Assembly (NCBI GenBank): GCA_029449235.1
Contig: JANATG010000007.1
Span: 186,001-250,000 of the forward strand
DNA: 64,000 nt
Source: Linnemannia schmuckeri
Taxonomy: Eukaryota; Mortierellomycota; Mortierellomycetes; Mortierellales; Mortierellaceae
Reading direction: 5' to 3'
The notes under the pieces are model-generated. The model ran no database searches, was not told the DNA's origin, and saw only the letters and a program-made list of their open reading frames with translations. Position 1 is the first letter of the stretch; each line of letters starts with the position of its first letter. This document shows positions 1 to 9,802 of the stretch, one piece after another. Position numbers and translations under genes: made by a program.

Positions 1-217
1 GGCAGAGAAGATTAGGCGGAAGGTGCGCAACAAGATCGCCAAGAGGTACGGCTCGCGAGACAGAAGCTCTTCCGTTGAGGCTGAGACTCTTAAATCGTTC
101 AAGTCCACGTATAAGGGAGACAATTGGGCGGCTAGGACGGTTCAGATGCTTGGGGACAAGAGCGCGGACCGCCGAAAAGCAGCACGCCTCTTGATACGAA
201 TGTATAAGGAGGAATAA
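1..217 (+). CDS. 3' end of an unidentified gene (partial)
   Basis: An open frame runs in from the left edge (first full codon at base 2) and ends at TAA 215-217. It gives about 71 residues, rich in Lys and Arg, with a basic start (AEKIRRKVRNK) and a C-terminal stretch ending LLIRMYKEE. I recognise no domain. The basic, helical composition would fit a nucleic-acid-associated protein or the tail of a transposon-encoded protein, but that is inference. It could also be a chance open frame. The following 1.8 kb has no gene. Confidence 0.35.
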   Translation, partial: AEKIRRKVRNKIAKRYGSRDRSSSVEAETLKSFKSTYKGDNWAARTVQMLGDKSADRRKAARLLIRMYKEE

Positions 218-2075
218 AAGGATTACCAAGAACGCAGTTCCTTAAATCCTTGCAGAAATAAAATTAAGAGCACCCTTTATATTTTCAATACAGTCGAAAT
301 AGCGCACATTTACTATGAAAAGTGAGCCATTTCGTAAAAAAGTGTAGACTATTTATCTACATTTATACTTTAGGAAGTGATCGGTCGACTTTAGACATGA
401 CCGGTCGACCTCCAGAAAAAAAATTTAGCGCTGCCACACCAAATAGTATATATACCCGTAGTTCCCCATGTAGTTTGTCCTTTATCAAGTAACTTGAATA
501 ACACTTTCTTTCCTCTTGATCCAGCTTTTTCGCCCCTGTCCTCAAGTCCAAACATATTGCTAAGATGGATCCAGGTTTTACTTCACTCTTTGTTAGCAAT
601 ATTTTTTTACTTATAGTCTTGCTTCTCATAAACGCAAGACTAAGAAAGGTTGAGAACAAACTGAAAGAGTCGGATGAAGTTTAACTCATTTTAATCGAAG
701 ATAACATCTTTATAAAACTTCACGATTTTAATCACCCTTACTCGATCATATCACATCTGGGTGACCATTATTTGGCACTGGCAGCACACAGCACTTGTCT
801 TAATTTTGTTAGGTCGCATGATGAGCATGTTTCTTGCTTGGACCTGTTCATTGAAGGATGTGGAAAGGGGAAAAAAGTTAACATATGAGAATAACGACAT
901 CAGTTCAAAAACAGTTGACTTTATGAATAGAAATAATACCTTCTTCAAGAGTTTCAAGAGGCTCAGGTGGCGGTAAGCAGCTGGAAGCGTACGTCCTTAG
1001 ACAGCACCTTGGTATTCCTAGGCCTCTCTGACAGCTTCTTGGACGACTGAGCGAAAGAGAGGTACAGAATGGCGACGGCTAGTAAGACAGAGAAGGTGGA
1101 GGAAGACTGGGTGTGGTGGAAGAAGGAGGGAAGTGAGATTGGAGGAGAAAGGGAGAACAGGGAAGGGTAAAGGCTGCAGGCGCCTGCCCTCGAGAAGGAG
1201 GAAGGGAACTGAAAGGAGAAAAAAGGAGGAAGCGTTGACATATTTATTCCTTTTGCCAATTGAACTTGCTTTAGAGCGTGAACAAAAAACGCAGGAGAGC
1301 AACAATTGATTGCTTCATGGTGTGGCTTGGGGAGGCCAATTAGAATTTTCGAATGCTTTGCATTAGATTTCAATTTAGTCCACTCTTTGCGGTAACTTTG
1401 ACATTTTCTTGTTACTGTATCGATATCATAAAAGTGATTATCAACTTTGAATGCTGTTACTCTCTACAATCTTTCCTCTTCCCCTCCACCACACACTTCA
1501 TCTCAACAAAACCCTCACATACTCTTTACAGCACTATGCCACGTATTAGAAAGAGGAAGAACAGCAAAAGGAAGAGGGGGGAGAAGGAGAAGGAGGAGGA
1601 GGGGTGGGGGTGAACATGCTCTTAGTAGGTACTCACCCCTTCGTACTCGATCGGGGAAAGCCCAAAATGGAAGGGTAAGGAGAGAGCGTTATTGAAATCA
1701 AAGCATGGTTTAGCGTACTAGAAATGCCTCCAAAAAAATTCCTGTGCGCCTTTTTATGAAGGGTGTGACGGTTTCAAATTGCAAATTGCCGGTTTGTTTA
1801 AATATTTTAACAAAACCACGCATTGCGCTATCGCCTTCGCCGAAAACGCACCCGTTCGGTGCGTTGATATCATACATGTCCAAGACAGTATGTGTAACGC
1901 ATCATCTTGTCATTGTCTGTTAATATTGATTACGGGAGCTACTAGTTGATGCCCTGATTCATCACTCTTATTAAAGCTTCAAGGGCGACGCGTTACCTTC
2001 ATCAGCGTCCAAAAATCTTTCCGGTGTACTACGAGAGATATACTCTATAGCGCACAACGAACTTGGCCAATCAGG
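218..2075. other. Intergenic, no supported gene
   Basis: AT-rich sequence with a purine-rich block at about 1070-1230 and another at about 1545-1615. Long apparent frames on both strands there come from low base complexity. No splice-consistent coding structure or RNA gene is visible. Confidence 0.5.
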
Positions 2076-3210
2076 ATGGCTTGTAAGTCAAAGTTGTTTA
2101 GTGTTGGATGCGGTGTTACTGAGGGCGACCCTAACCTCATTTTATACTTTTCTTATTCCTAGTACTCTGCTGTCGAGCATCATCAACACTGTGGCGTTGT
2201 CGGGGAGGAGATTCTCTATTTACAAAAAGGTGGCACAGGATCACGCCTTTCGCCATTGGACACAAACTTTGCTGACTACCATAGCGCCAAGACTCGTCAG
2301 GAGGATCTGTTGACGACGCTCTATTCCGTCACCAGCGATTCTAGCGACACTAACTACAGATGCAAGGCCCAGCTCTAGTCACTCAAGAGGCGAGTATGGA
2401 ACTTTGTTATCTCACGCGGAGGAGAGTCAACGTACATTCTCCTGCAAATCGTCTCGCATATTCTTTTGTGGACTGAACTGGATCTGCTTGCATCTCCAAC
2501 AACCGAGCATGTATTTGTGTCGAGCTGGTCCACTCTCTTCAGCATCCTTGTGCATGATACATCTCTCCGAGCCGTTCCGTAAGTATGTAATGCTTTTTTA
2601 TTGTGCTATCATTGCGAACTGGTAAAGAGGCTCAGCGGGCAGTTTTAATTGCTGTGTAATCTCACTTCCCTTTAGTGGCGAATTGGACTCCAAATCAAGT
2701 ACCAAGGCGTATCAGGAGGCGGAGAGCAAGTATAGATCAACTTGTTCGACTGCATGTGACCGGAAAGTCGACATGTCGATCCGGATTCGCTTTGATGGCA
2801 AGTGGTGGCCTAAAGTGGCTATCTTTGAATTCAAAGTAACAACGGCAACCCAGGCTGTGTGCGAAAAGCAGCAGAAAAAGTCTGTACGACTTGATACCGC
2901 TATTTTGTATGAAAGACTGGATATCAACAAAAGCTACACAATTGTAGCCGAGGATCAGGCACTTGGTATTGACTTTTCCGCCTTGCGACGGTACGGCGAT
3001 GTCTTAGGTGCAGGACGCTCCACGACAAAGGGCATCACCTTCCCCTCACAAGTTGATCAGTTCAAGGCTTTCTTCGAGTCCGAGACCATGTTTATTCAAA
3101 GTAGGTGTTTTGAGTTGACGTTGAAGATGTTGGAAATTGCTGGATAATAGGATGCTGGCATGTATCATTTCATTTTACATCTAGGAACATTTGTGACTGT
3201 TCACCTGTGA
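2076..3210 (+). pseudogene. REase-like (PD-(D/E)XK) effector-type gene, interrupted
   Basis: One reading frame (frame of 2076) carries a continuous protein-like sequence from about 2163 (YSAVEHHQHCGVVGEE) through 2379-2578 (WNFVISRGGEST). It then crosses a clean GT-AG intron, 2579-2675, into GELDSKSSTKAYQEAESKY. The core reads RKVDMSIRIRF, about 10 residues, then VAIFEFKV: the Asp...Glu-x-Lys arrangement of PD-(D/E)XK nuclease folds seen in Crinkler-type and related fungal proteins. A second intron, 3101-3184, leads to a short tail ending at 3208-3210; if retained, the frame stops at 3145-3147. Two in-frame TAG codons (2160-2162 and 2376-2378) interrupt the frame. The first could be an intron 3' end (TTCCTAG), the second is hard to splice out. 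The ATG at 2076 is a tentative start. Family assignment is inference from motif and general resemblance. Confidence 0.6.
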
Positions 3211-4629
3211 AGTTACTGATGTCTTGGCAACATCGACGCCTACATCATTTGGATCAATCATGACATTTATGATAAGTATGCCGACGATGAGAATTTCTCG
3301 ACAATGAATCCTCTGTCTCAAGCCTCTACTCGGCCGTTTGGGAAGCGACGCTCGGAAAGATCGGTACAGGTGCGTCGAGAAAGTGTGGTACAGGTGAATG
3401 GGCTGTGTGTACGAAGTAGGCAGGAAGAGTGTGCGGCAAATGGTACGGATGCATCGAGTGTCAGTGGTACAGGGAGTGGAACAGGGAGTGGAAAAGGTGT
3501 AGGGACAGTGTATGGGATGTAGAAGATAGGAGCGTATGGGAGGGTAGGGAAGTGAGTGTGTGGAAAGCATACCAAGTGTGTAGGAGACGGAAAGAGAGTG
3601 TGCGAGAATTAAAACGATTGTGGAAAAAGAAGGTAGCAGATGGAACTGAAAGCACAAAGTGATGATGGCAGATCTGCAAAGATGATGATGACAGATAGAC
3701 ATAGGGGAGGATCACCTATCTCGCCCTCAAGAGAGAGCTCGTAGCCTTGGTGACCGGAGCTGTCAAGTTGGAGGTCTTTTCTAGAGCAGAAACTAAAGGA
3801 AAAGTTTTTGCTCAAGGCAAGTGGGAACCAGTGGTGTCCTGGGATACAATTGCGCAAGACATAGAAAGAAGCAAACATAGTGGTCTCATGTTTGATTGGC
3901 AATAGATTGGAACACTCAAGCCTGGGGAGATACGAGCGAGAGGTGAATGCAAAGCTTTGTGTGAATAGGCGGCAAAAAAACAGACTTAGAACAGGGATTT
4001 TGCTTAGAGGTAGTAAGGGATTGTTAGTTGGGGCTTTTAGTCGTGTAAGTGTGGCAAAAAGCAAGACGTAGCCGATGGTAAATTGGTTATTCATCCTGGA
4101 ATATAGTCATTTACATGTCATCCGCTCACCACGGCAATTTCAGCAAGGCGGTTGTTCCCTTCGCTTACCCTGCGGTCGCTTCACTCAGATATGTCCCAAC
4201 ACCTTTCTCCAATTCAACGAAGGGACTGAGCTTCTTCCTGCTGACATCTGTTTCAAGGTTTATTGCCACCATGAGGTCCAGCAGCTACCATACCAGGCAA
4301 TTTCCAGTCTGTCTCGCGTACATACAAACACCACTGCCCGAGTCCCTCTCGCTCCTCTACCAACTCTATATCCTTGCGTCACATATTAGTTCTGGCTGAG
4401 GATAAGTTGTAAATAGTATGCCTAAGCCATATTAGCTAGTGCCGTGCATCCAGAATCAGCCTCAAATGTCAACTTAATAGAGCGTTAATCTGTTATCTCG
4501 CGCATCAGATGTTCACACTACGATCACTCTGATTTTGACCCACAAATTAGGGATATTAACTAATCTGAAGGACCGCCCCTTGTGAACACATTTGCAAAGT
4601 ATTTACTTGAAGGTACTCTTGCAGTTTAG

Positions 4630-4908
4630 TTACTCATCATCATCATTTTCAGATCTATCTTCATCAATAGACTGAGGGTGCTTGAGGCTCTTATTCAGAT
4701 CACTCATCTGGGACGATGAGGGAAGGAGAGTACCTTCAGTGTCCGAAGTATACGACCATCCAATGAGAGTCTTGACATCCAGAAATTCGAAACATGGTAG
4801 GTCGACAACAACAAGTTCCAGCAAGATGTCACGGATCCCAGCTGTCAGATTATTCAGCAAAGGATCCAAGATCTTCCAACAGATCACGCCAGCAGTACTA
4901 TTTAGCAA
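4630..4908 (-). CDS. Hypothetical protein fragment, acidic C-terminus
   Basis: A 92-residue minus-strand frame begins MLNSTAGVICWKILDPLL, has mixed hydrophobic and polar composition, and ends in an acidic tail (DEDRSENDDDE) before TGA/TAA-side sequence at 4630. Amino-acid composition is more protein-like than neighbouring shadows, and it may be the last exon of a decayed gene. No domain is recognised, no upstream exon could be connected, and chance cannot be excluded. Confidence 0.22.
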   Translation of the reverse strand: MLNSTAGVICWKILDPLLNNLTAGIRDILLELVVVDLPCFEFLDVKTLIGWSYTSDTEGTLLPSSSQMSDLNKSLKHPQSIDEDRSENDDDE

Positions 4909-5264
4909 CGCTCCCAGGACATTCCAGCACCCGCGTCGGAATCACCTCAGCAAGGATACGCAATCTAGATCAAGTGCTGTATAAAAGGACACCGAAGACG
5001 TCTAAGGTTCGGTGTCCGATCAATTCCTGCCCCAGTCATCGTTCCATTGCCTCTGTTCTCAGTTTTCCTCTTCCCCAAATAAACCCTATTTCCTCCTACT
5101 TGTCCGTCTGTCTGTTTCTTTCCATTAGAAGGCCCAAATACCAATTATCCGAATGAACGATTCCTTGAGGACAACGTTCCATTACTACTACAGCAGCACT
5201 TCATCAATAGGGTAAAACTCACTTGCCTCACGACGGTCTAAACCCCAGGTCTTGCTCTCTATTA

Positions 5265-5370
5265 ATGGTTGAACAATTCAACGCGTACTGGATTCTGCTT
5301 CAGTATGATAGGAAGGGCCGACATCGAAGGATCAAAAAGCTACGTGGTTATGAACGCTTGGCTGCCGCAT
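5265..5370 (+). repeat. Direct repeat copy 1 (about 105 bp)
   Basis: This segment, from ATGGTTGAACAATTCAACGC to GAACGCTTGGCTGCCGCA, recurs at 5766-5868 with a handful of substitutions. The copies flank the pyrimidine-rich tandem tract at about 5405-5765. Confidence 0.85.
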
Positions 5371-5404
5371 GCCAATTGGTATCTCATGTCTGGGTGTTCT
5401 CTTA

Positions 5405-5765
5405 ACCCTTGATCTTTTCTCTAACCCTTGCTTTTTTCCCTTGATCTTTTCCATCCTTTAGTCTTTTCCATCCCTTGGTCTTTTGCTATCTCTTGATCTT
5501 TTTTCCCCCTTAGTTTCTGTTCATGGCTTAGTTTTTTTTGCTCTTTTTCATGCCTTTGCTCTTTTACTATCCCTTGATCTCTTTCATCCTTTGGTTTTTT
5601 CATGTCTTACTCTTTTACTATCCTTTGACCTTTTTCATGCCTTTTGCTCTTTTTACTGTCCTTTGATCTTTTCATGCCTTGCTCTTTTACTATCCTTCGA
5701 TCTTTTTTATTCCTTGATTTTTTTCATGCCCTTGTTATTTTCATCCCTTAATCTTTTTCTATTCG
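5405..5765 (+). repeat. Degenerate pyrimidine-rich tandem repeat
   Basis: Loose units built on CTTTTACTATCCCTTGATC and TTTTCATGCCTTGCTC, roughly 25-35 bp each, recur about a dozen times with drift. The reverse strand is correspondingly Lys/Glu-rich when translated, which explains the small frames here. It lies exactly between the two direct repeat copies. Confidence 0.7.
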
Positions 5766-5807
5766 TGGATGAACAATCCAACGCTTACTGAATTCTGCTT
5801 CAGTATA

Positions 5808-5840
<33 letters not shown>

Positions 5841-5868
5841 TACGTGGCTATGAACGCTTGGCTGCCAC
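5766..5868 (+). repeat. Direct repeat copy 2 (about 105 bp)
   Basis: Diverged copy of 5265-5370, sharing the run ATCGAAGGATCAAAAAGCTA and the end GAACGCTTGGCTGCC. It closes the tandem tract. Confidence 0.85.
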
Positions 5869-6440
5869 AAACCAGTAAAGCGTTCAACTATCTCTGTGAC
5901 CCGCCCTTAATTTTTGAGCGTTCTTGCTTCTTGCTTTTTATCCTTTTCTTCTGGCTGGCCACTTATCATCTCTCCTCTTTTCAGAAACTCAGCATCCTTT
6001 GGGCCTTTCTACGCCCTCCATTCTAGCATGCATTGGTATTTGTGTTCCTTTTGCTTCTTTTTTGCATACCCTTACATTTTGATATATCTCGCGTTTTCTG
6101 TATTTCTAACCCTACTACCCTATTCTGGGCCTGCTGTACTATTACTGACATTTGATCTTTGTTTCCTTTCCAACAGCCCGTTGGTCTTTTACTGTCTCCT
6201 CTTTTCGCCATCGTTTTACTGACTCTTTACTGTCCGTGTCGCTCCTCCTATTTGTTTGGCTCCGTCCTGCTCCAGTTTTTGCTTTCTCCTTTTTCTGTTT
6301 TTAGTGCCGAATACAGGATCGAATCTGTCCTTTTTCGGCTACAAGGCTGCAAGCAACTATGAATAAAACACCCCTAGCTGCAATTGCCCCTCCCTTAGCT
6401 CTGTGATATCAGTCCCAGAGGCAAGCCGTCAGTGCTAGGT

Positions 6441-6448
6441 TATATAAA
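6441..6448 (+). promoter_or_regulatory. TATA box of the cysteine-rich peptide gene
   Basis: TATATAAA followed by a pyrimidine stretch and a probable transcription start near 6470-6500. The only downstream gene is the secreted peptide at 6947, reached through a 5'-leader intron. Confidence 0.5.
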
Positions 6449-6505
6449 GGAGCATCCTCGACCCACTATTTTTTTCTTCCCCAGTACTTTCCACCCTAAA
6501 ACAAG

Positions 6506-6920
6506 GTAAGCACATTCTTCCTCTCTCTCGAGTCAAATCGCCTTATCCTACAATCACAAAGAACATCTCTGCCCCTCTTTTTCTCTCGCTCCCAGAACTG
6601 CTCATCTGCAAGCAATGTACTAGACTCACACTCATCGCATTCCTTGGATTGTAATCCACTTGTCCGTCTTCTACTGCTTTCATTTTATACTTACATTCGC
6701 GTTTCTTGTCTCCTGAATTCATTCTCAAGTCCTAGCTTTCATTCGGCACGTCAAAGCATATTGCTCTTCGATATTAAAAGACGTTATCCACCTCGCCTCA
6801 CTGCTCGTACCCCACCCTCAAACAAGTAAGCAGCTCTTGATCACTTCTTGTTGTTGATACCAACTGTTTTTATGTATTATCATTCTCACATGCACACATC
6901 TCGTTCTCTCTATTTTTCAG
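6506..6920 (+). other. Probable 5'-leader intron with two alternative donors
   Basis: GTAAGC at 6506 and GTAAGC at 6826 each follow a near-identical exon end (CCACCCTAAAACAAG and CCACCCTCAAACAA). Both can splice to the acceptor TTTTTCAG ending at 6920, 26 bases before the ATG at 6947. The leader end thus appears duplicated, giving two possible first exons. Confidence 0.45.
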
Positions 6921-6946
6921 AATACAACAAGACTTCAAAGTCAAAC

Positions 6947-7216
6947 ATGCTTGCTTCGAAATACCTCATTGTGATCGGTTTCTTCGTATCAATTATTCTC
7001 CAAGCGAGGGCGGAGCCCGAGTCGGGGTCTAAGTTGGAGACAAAGAGAGAAGGAGCGGGTGATGGAAACAGATCCGACCCTGATCCCCCTGCCTCTCGTA
7101 ACGGTGATTCTGATGCAGTCTGTCGTCCCTGTTCGTGGCCGTGTTCAGGATATTGTTGTCCTGGTAACGCACTTTACTGTATTTACAGCGGCGGCAATTG
7201 TTATTGCCGATACTAA
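6947..7216 (+). CDS. Small secreted cysteine-rich peptide (89 aa)
   Basis: Single coding exon after a probable leader intron. Residues 1-22 are a clear signal peptide (MLASKYLIVIGFFVSIILQA, then RA). A spacer follows with a Lys-Arg pair at 33-34 that could be a Kex2 site, then an acidic, proline-containing stretch. The C-terminal 31 residues carry eight cysteines at 59, 62, 66, 70, 71, 78, 85 and 87, spacing C-x2-C-x3-C-x3-CC-x6-C-x6-C-x-C, enough for four disulfides. The layout (signal, pro-region, compact cysteine core) is that of fungal effector-like, antimicrobial or signalling peptides. I do not recognise the specific cysteine pattern as a named family, so function is unknown. Start chosen as the first ATG after the acceptor and the one preceding the hydrophobic segment. 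Confidence 0.72.
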   Translation: MLASKYLIVIGFFVSIILQARAEPESGSKLETKREGAGDGNRSDPDPPASRNGDSDAVCRPCSWPCSGYCCPGNALYCIYSGGNCYCRY

Positions 7217-8270
7217 ACGTTGACTCCAAGCTCAATTTCTTGCAAGATACACGATTGAATCAATTTTTCGTAATTCGTACTCTTTTTGGCGCTCTGCACA
7301 TTTCTCGCTTCTCTTAACAAGAAGCGATATGTTCTTTCAAACAGACCTATTGCAAAGTTAGGCCTAATCTCAGCCCATCGTACAGTAGCAATAAAGCCAC
7401 TTTGCTGCTCACAATATCTCATGCAATTAAACGAAATGTGTTAGGTGAACAAAAGTAAATATGCCGTCGTAGACCGTAGTCTAGACCTGCGCCACAAATG
7501 CGCTGCAGTCGTAAAACGTCAGGCAACTGCTTGTATGTGACACAGGGCTAAGATAACCATACTAGTAGGTTTCACTTACAGTATTATGGTTTGTGTGATG
7601 ACAAGTTCAAGGATGAGTTAAGGTCCATACATGCAAGACATGAAGAGCATGGAAATTGTAGAAACGGGGTGAGGCGGAGGCCTTGGAAAGCAGCGAATCG
7701 TTCAAATGAAACTGCATATGTCAGTATACGTTGAGGAATAAAGATTTAATCAAATTAGTAACATAACAAACTGCGATAGCAGCTTAACAGACGGCGGCTA
7801 GCTCTTCGCTTTCACCGATGGTTCGATTGAAGTTGCGACTGCATGGTAAGGTTAAAAAATTGACTAAATGATAAGGCTAGGATGCTGAGGAAACAGCGGG
7901 GGACATACTAAAACGAAAAGTGACAAGAGGCATGCTTAAAACCAGAGGTGCGAGCAAGAGGTGAGCAAGCGCGAAAAGTAAGGGGTGGAATCGCACCAAT
8001 CCCATGTAAAGTGAGTGAGCGAAGGTCGAAACTTTTGGTCGCTCACCACTTTGGTCACACTTCCACAACAAATACTGTTTTGGACACTGCCAACCAGCAA
8101 GTTGGCTTCGCCACTACCCCTTATACAGATTGCATGGAAAATTAAACCGATTATCATGTCGCCTATTGCTCGAAAATATTCACCTCCTCCGAACTTCCTG
8201 ATAAAAAAAACAAATTGCTCCCCAATGCTACCATTCCACCACCGCTATCATACTCCGCCATTATCCCACC
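7217..8270. other. Intergenic, no supported gene
   Basis: Contains the 3' end of the cysteine-rich peptide transcript and AT-rich sequence upstream of the transposase remnant. Small frames on both strands near 7877-8157 show no family features. I could not identify a terminal inverted repeat for the neighbouring element here. Confidence 0.45.
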
Positions 8271-9290
8271 ATGCCTAGGCATCATTCTGTCAAGCTCAAA
8301 GGTCGTATTATCGGGGCCTATGAGGCCGTGTAACCCCTTCCAACATTGTCAAGGCCCACAATCACCGTATCGACACAGTCCTCAACATTATTAAAAAATG
8401 GAAGTAACCATTGTTCCCAAAAAACGCCTGAAGGTCCACCAACTCTTGGAGAGCAGGATGTCGAGCAACTCCTCAACAGGGCGAAAGACAACAACCGCGT
8501 CACCCTTCAGGAAATAATCAAGATGTCGCCCAAGCCAGTCTCTAAAAGCACTATACGCAGGATTCTCCACAAAAACAAAATGTTCTATCTCGTTGCTGTC
8601 AAGAGACCTCTCTTAACACTAAGGCATGTCGAAGCCCGATTATCCTCTGCTCGAGACAAACAAGATTGAACGTGGATCGATTGGAAGAGAGTCATTTGGA
8701 CTGACGAGTATTGCTTTGAAATAGGCCAAAGTCTCCAGGAAGGTCTACCTCTGGTGTACTAAGGATGAAAAGTATTTACCAAAAAACATTGGCCCACTTC
8801 TTCAGAGCGACCGATCAAACGTTAAAGTATGGGGAGTAATCGCAGGAAGATGAAATCAAAACTCGTCATCCTCGATGACGACGGCAACAAAGGACAAAGA
8901 TTTGTCGATACTGTCTACGAGAATGAACTGAAGCGATTTTCAGCACAAGTAAGGAACTCTCTTCTCATGGAGGACAATGCACCAATTCATACCAGCAAAG
9001 TTGCAACAATTTGGCGGTTGAAGAATGGCATCCAAAAAATGCTCTGGCCACCTAATCCTGCAGACCTCAACCCCATCGAGCATATCTGGTCGATGCTTAA
9101 GAGACACCCAACAAACCTCCGAGAAAACAGTAAGTAAGGAAGAAATAGTTGCCGCCATTCTGGAGGAGTGGGAAAAGATATTTCTACAAGAGATCATACT
9201 CCTCGTATCATCAATAAATATAAGAGTAGCTGAGGTGCCAATAGCAAAAGGGAGCTCCACAAGCTACGAAAATCTGAATGAACATGAATG
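8271..9290 (+). mobile_element. Decayed Tc1/mariner-type (DD34E) transposase
   Basis: The start MPRHHSVKLKGRIIGAYEAV resembles the N-terminal helix-turn-helix of Tc1-like transposases and runs into a stop. After a frame change, DTVLNIIKKWK continues the DNA-binding domain. Next come DLGE-type linker sequence, VIWTDE (first catalytic Asp, about 8695-8710), MKSKLVILDDDG, LLMEDNAPIHTS (second Asp, about 8970) and WPPNPADLNPIEHIWSMLK with the catalytic Glu. Exactly 34 residues separate second Asp and Glu, the DD34E spacing. Several stops and frameshifts make it inactive. No convincing terminal inverted repeats or TA target duplication could be found, so the element limits given are those of the coding remnant only. 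Confidence 0.85.
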
Positions 9291-9802
9291 AATGGATTGT
9301 GTAATTAGCACCATACTTCATGGTGGTGGCTGATCATGAACCGTTTGCATATGCCACGGCATGTACCATTGAAGACAATATCCCTGCATCCATTAACGAA
9401 TTCTTCTGCAAGGAAAATTTTTGAGGTGTCAAAATTCACGTACGCGGAGGCATGTTAAAGTACGTGACCGAGAAATGTCCAAAAATAAAAACCTTGAAAG
9501 GACATGGACATTCGTCGTCTTCTCCTCCATTTTGCCCATCCATTAACCATTTCCATTACTCCATTTCCATCATTCACTCACACTACCACAGTGCCTTCCT
9601 GCTCTTACCGACCCTCATTGTTCTTCATCCTCAACTCTGAAAAAGTATAATTCCATATTGTAGCCGCTTCCATCGAAATGACATTTCAACTGTTGTTAAT
9701 CAATCAACGAACTTGCGTCTTTCTACCACAATCATTACACACCTACCTAATGCAAGTTTGCGGAAATCTGGACATTCATCCTTATCAAAATTACTAGCAA
9801 AT
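9291..9802. other. Spacer upstream of the long intronless ORF
   Basis: AT-rich spacer between the transposase remnant and the ATG at 9803. The frame of the next ORF is open from 9713 but without ATG until 9803. No TATA box stands out. Confidence 0.4.

Larger units (their letters stand above)
3211..6440. other. Intergenic with repeats; weak ORF candidates
   Basis: At 3430-3560 there is GT/GGA-rich low-complexity sequence; the overlapping long frames (3181-3715 on both strands) look like its by-product. At 3880-4400 only short frames exist. At 5160-5900 lies the repeat tract listed separately. 5900-6360 is pyrimidine-rich with no supported gene. Confidence 0.5.

Noticed and set aside
3181..3715. 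Two-strand ORFs of 84-173 aa
   Set aside because: They overlie GT/GGA-rich low-complexity sequence; no splice or motif support.
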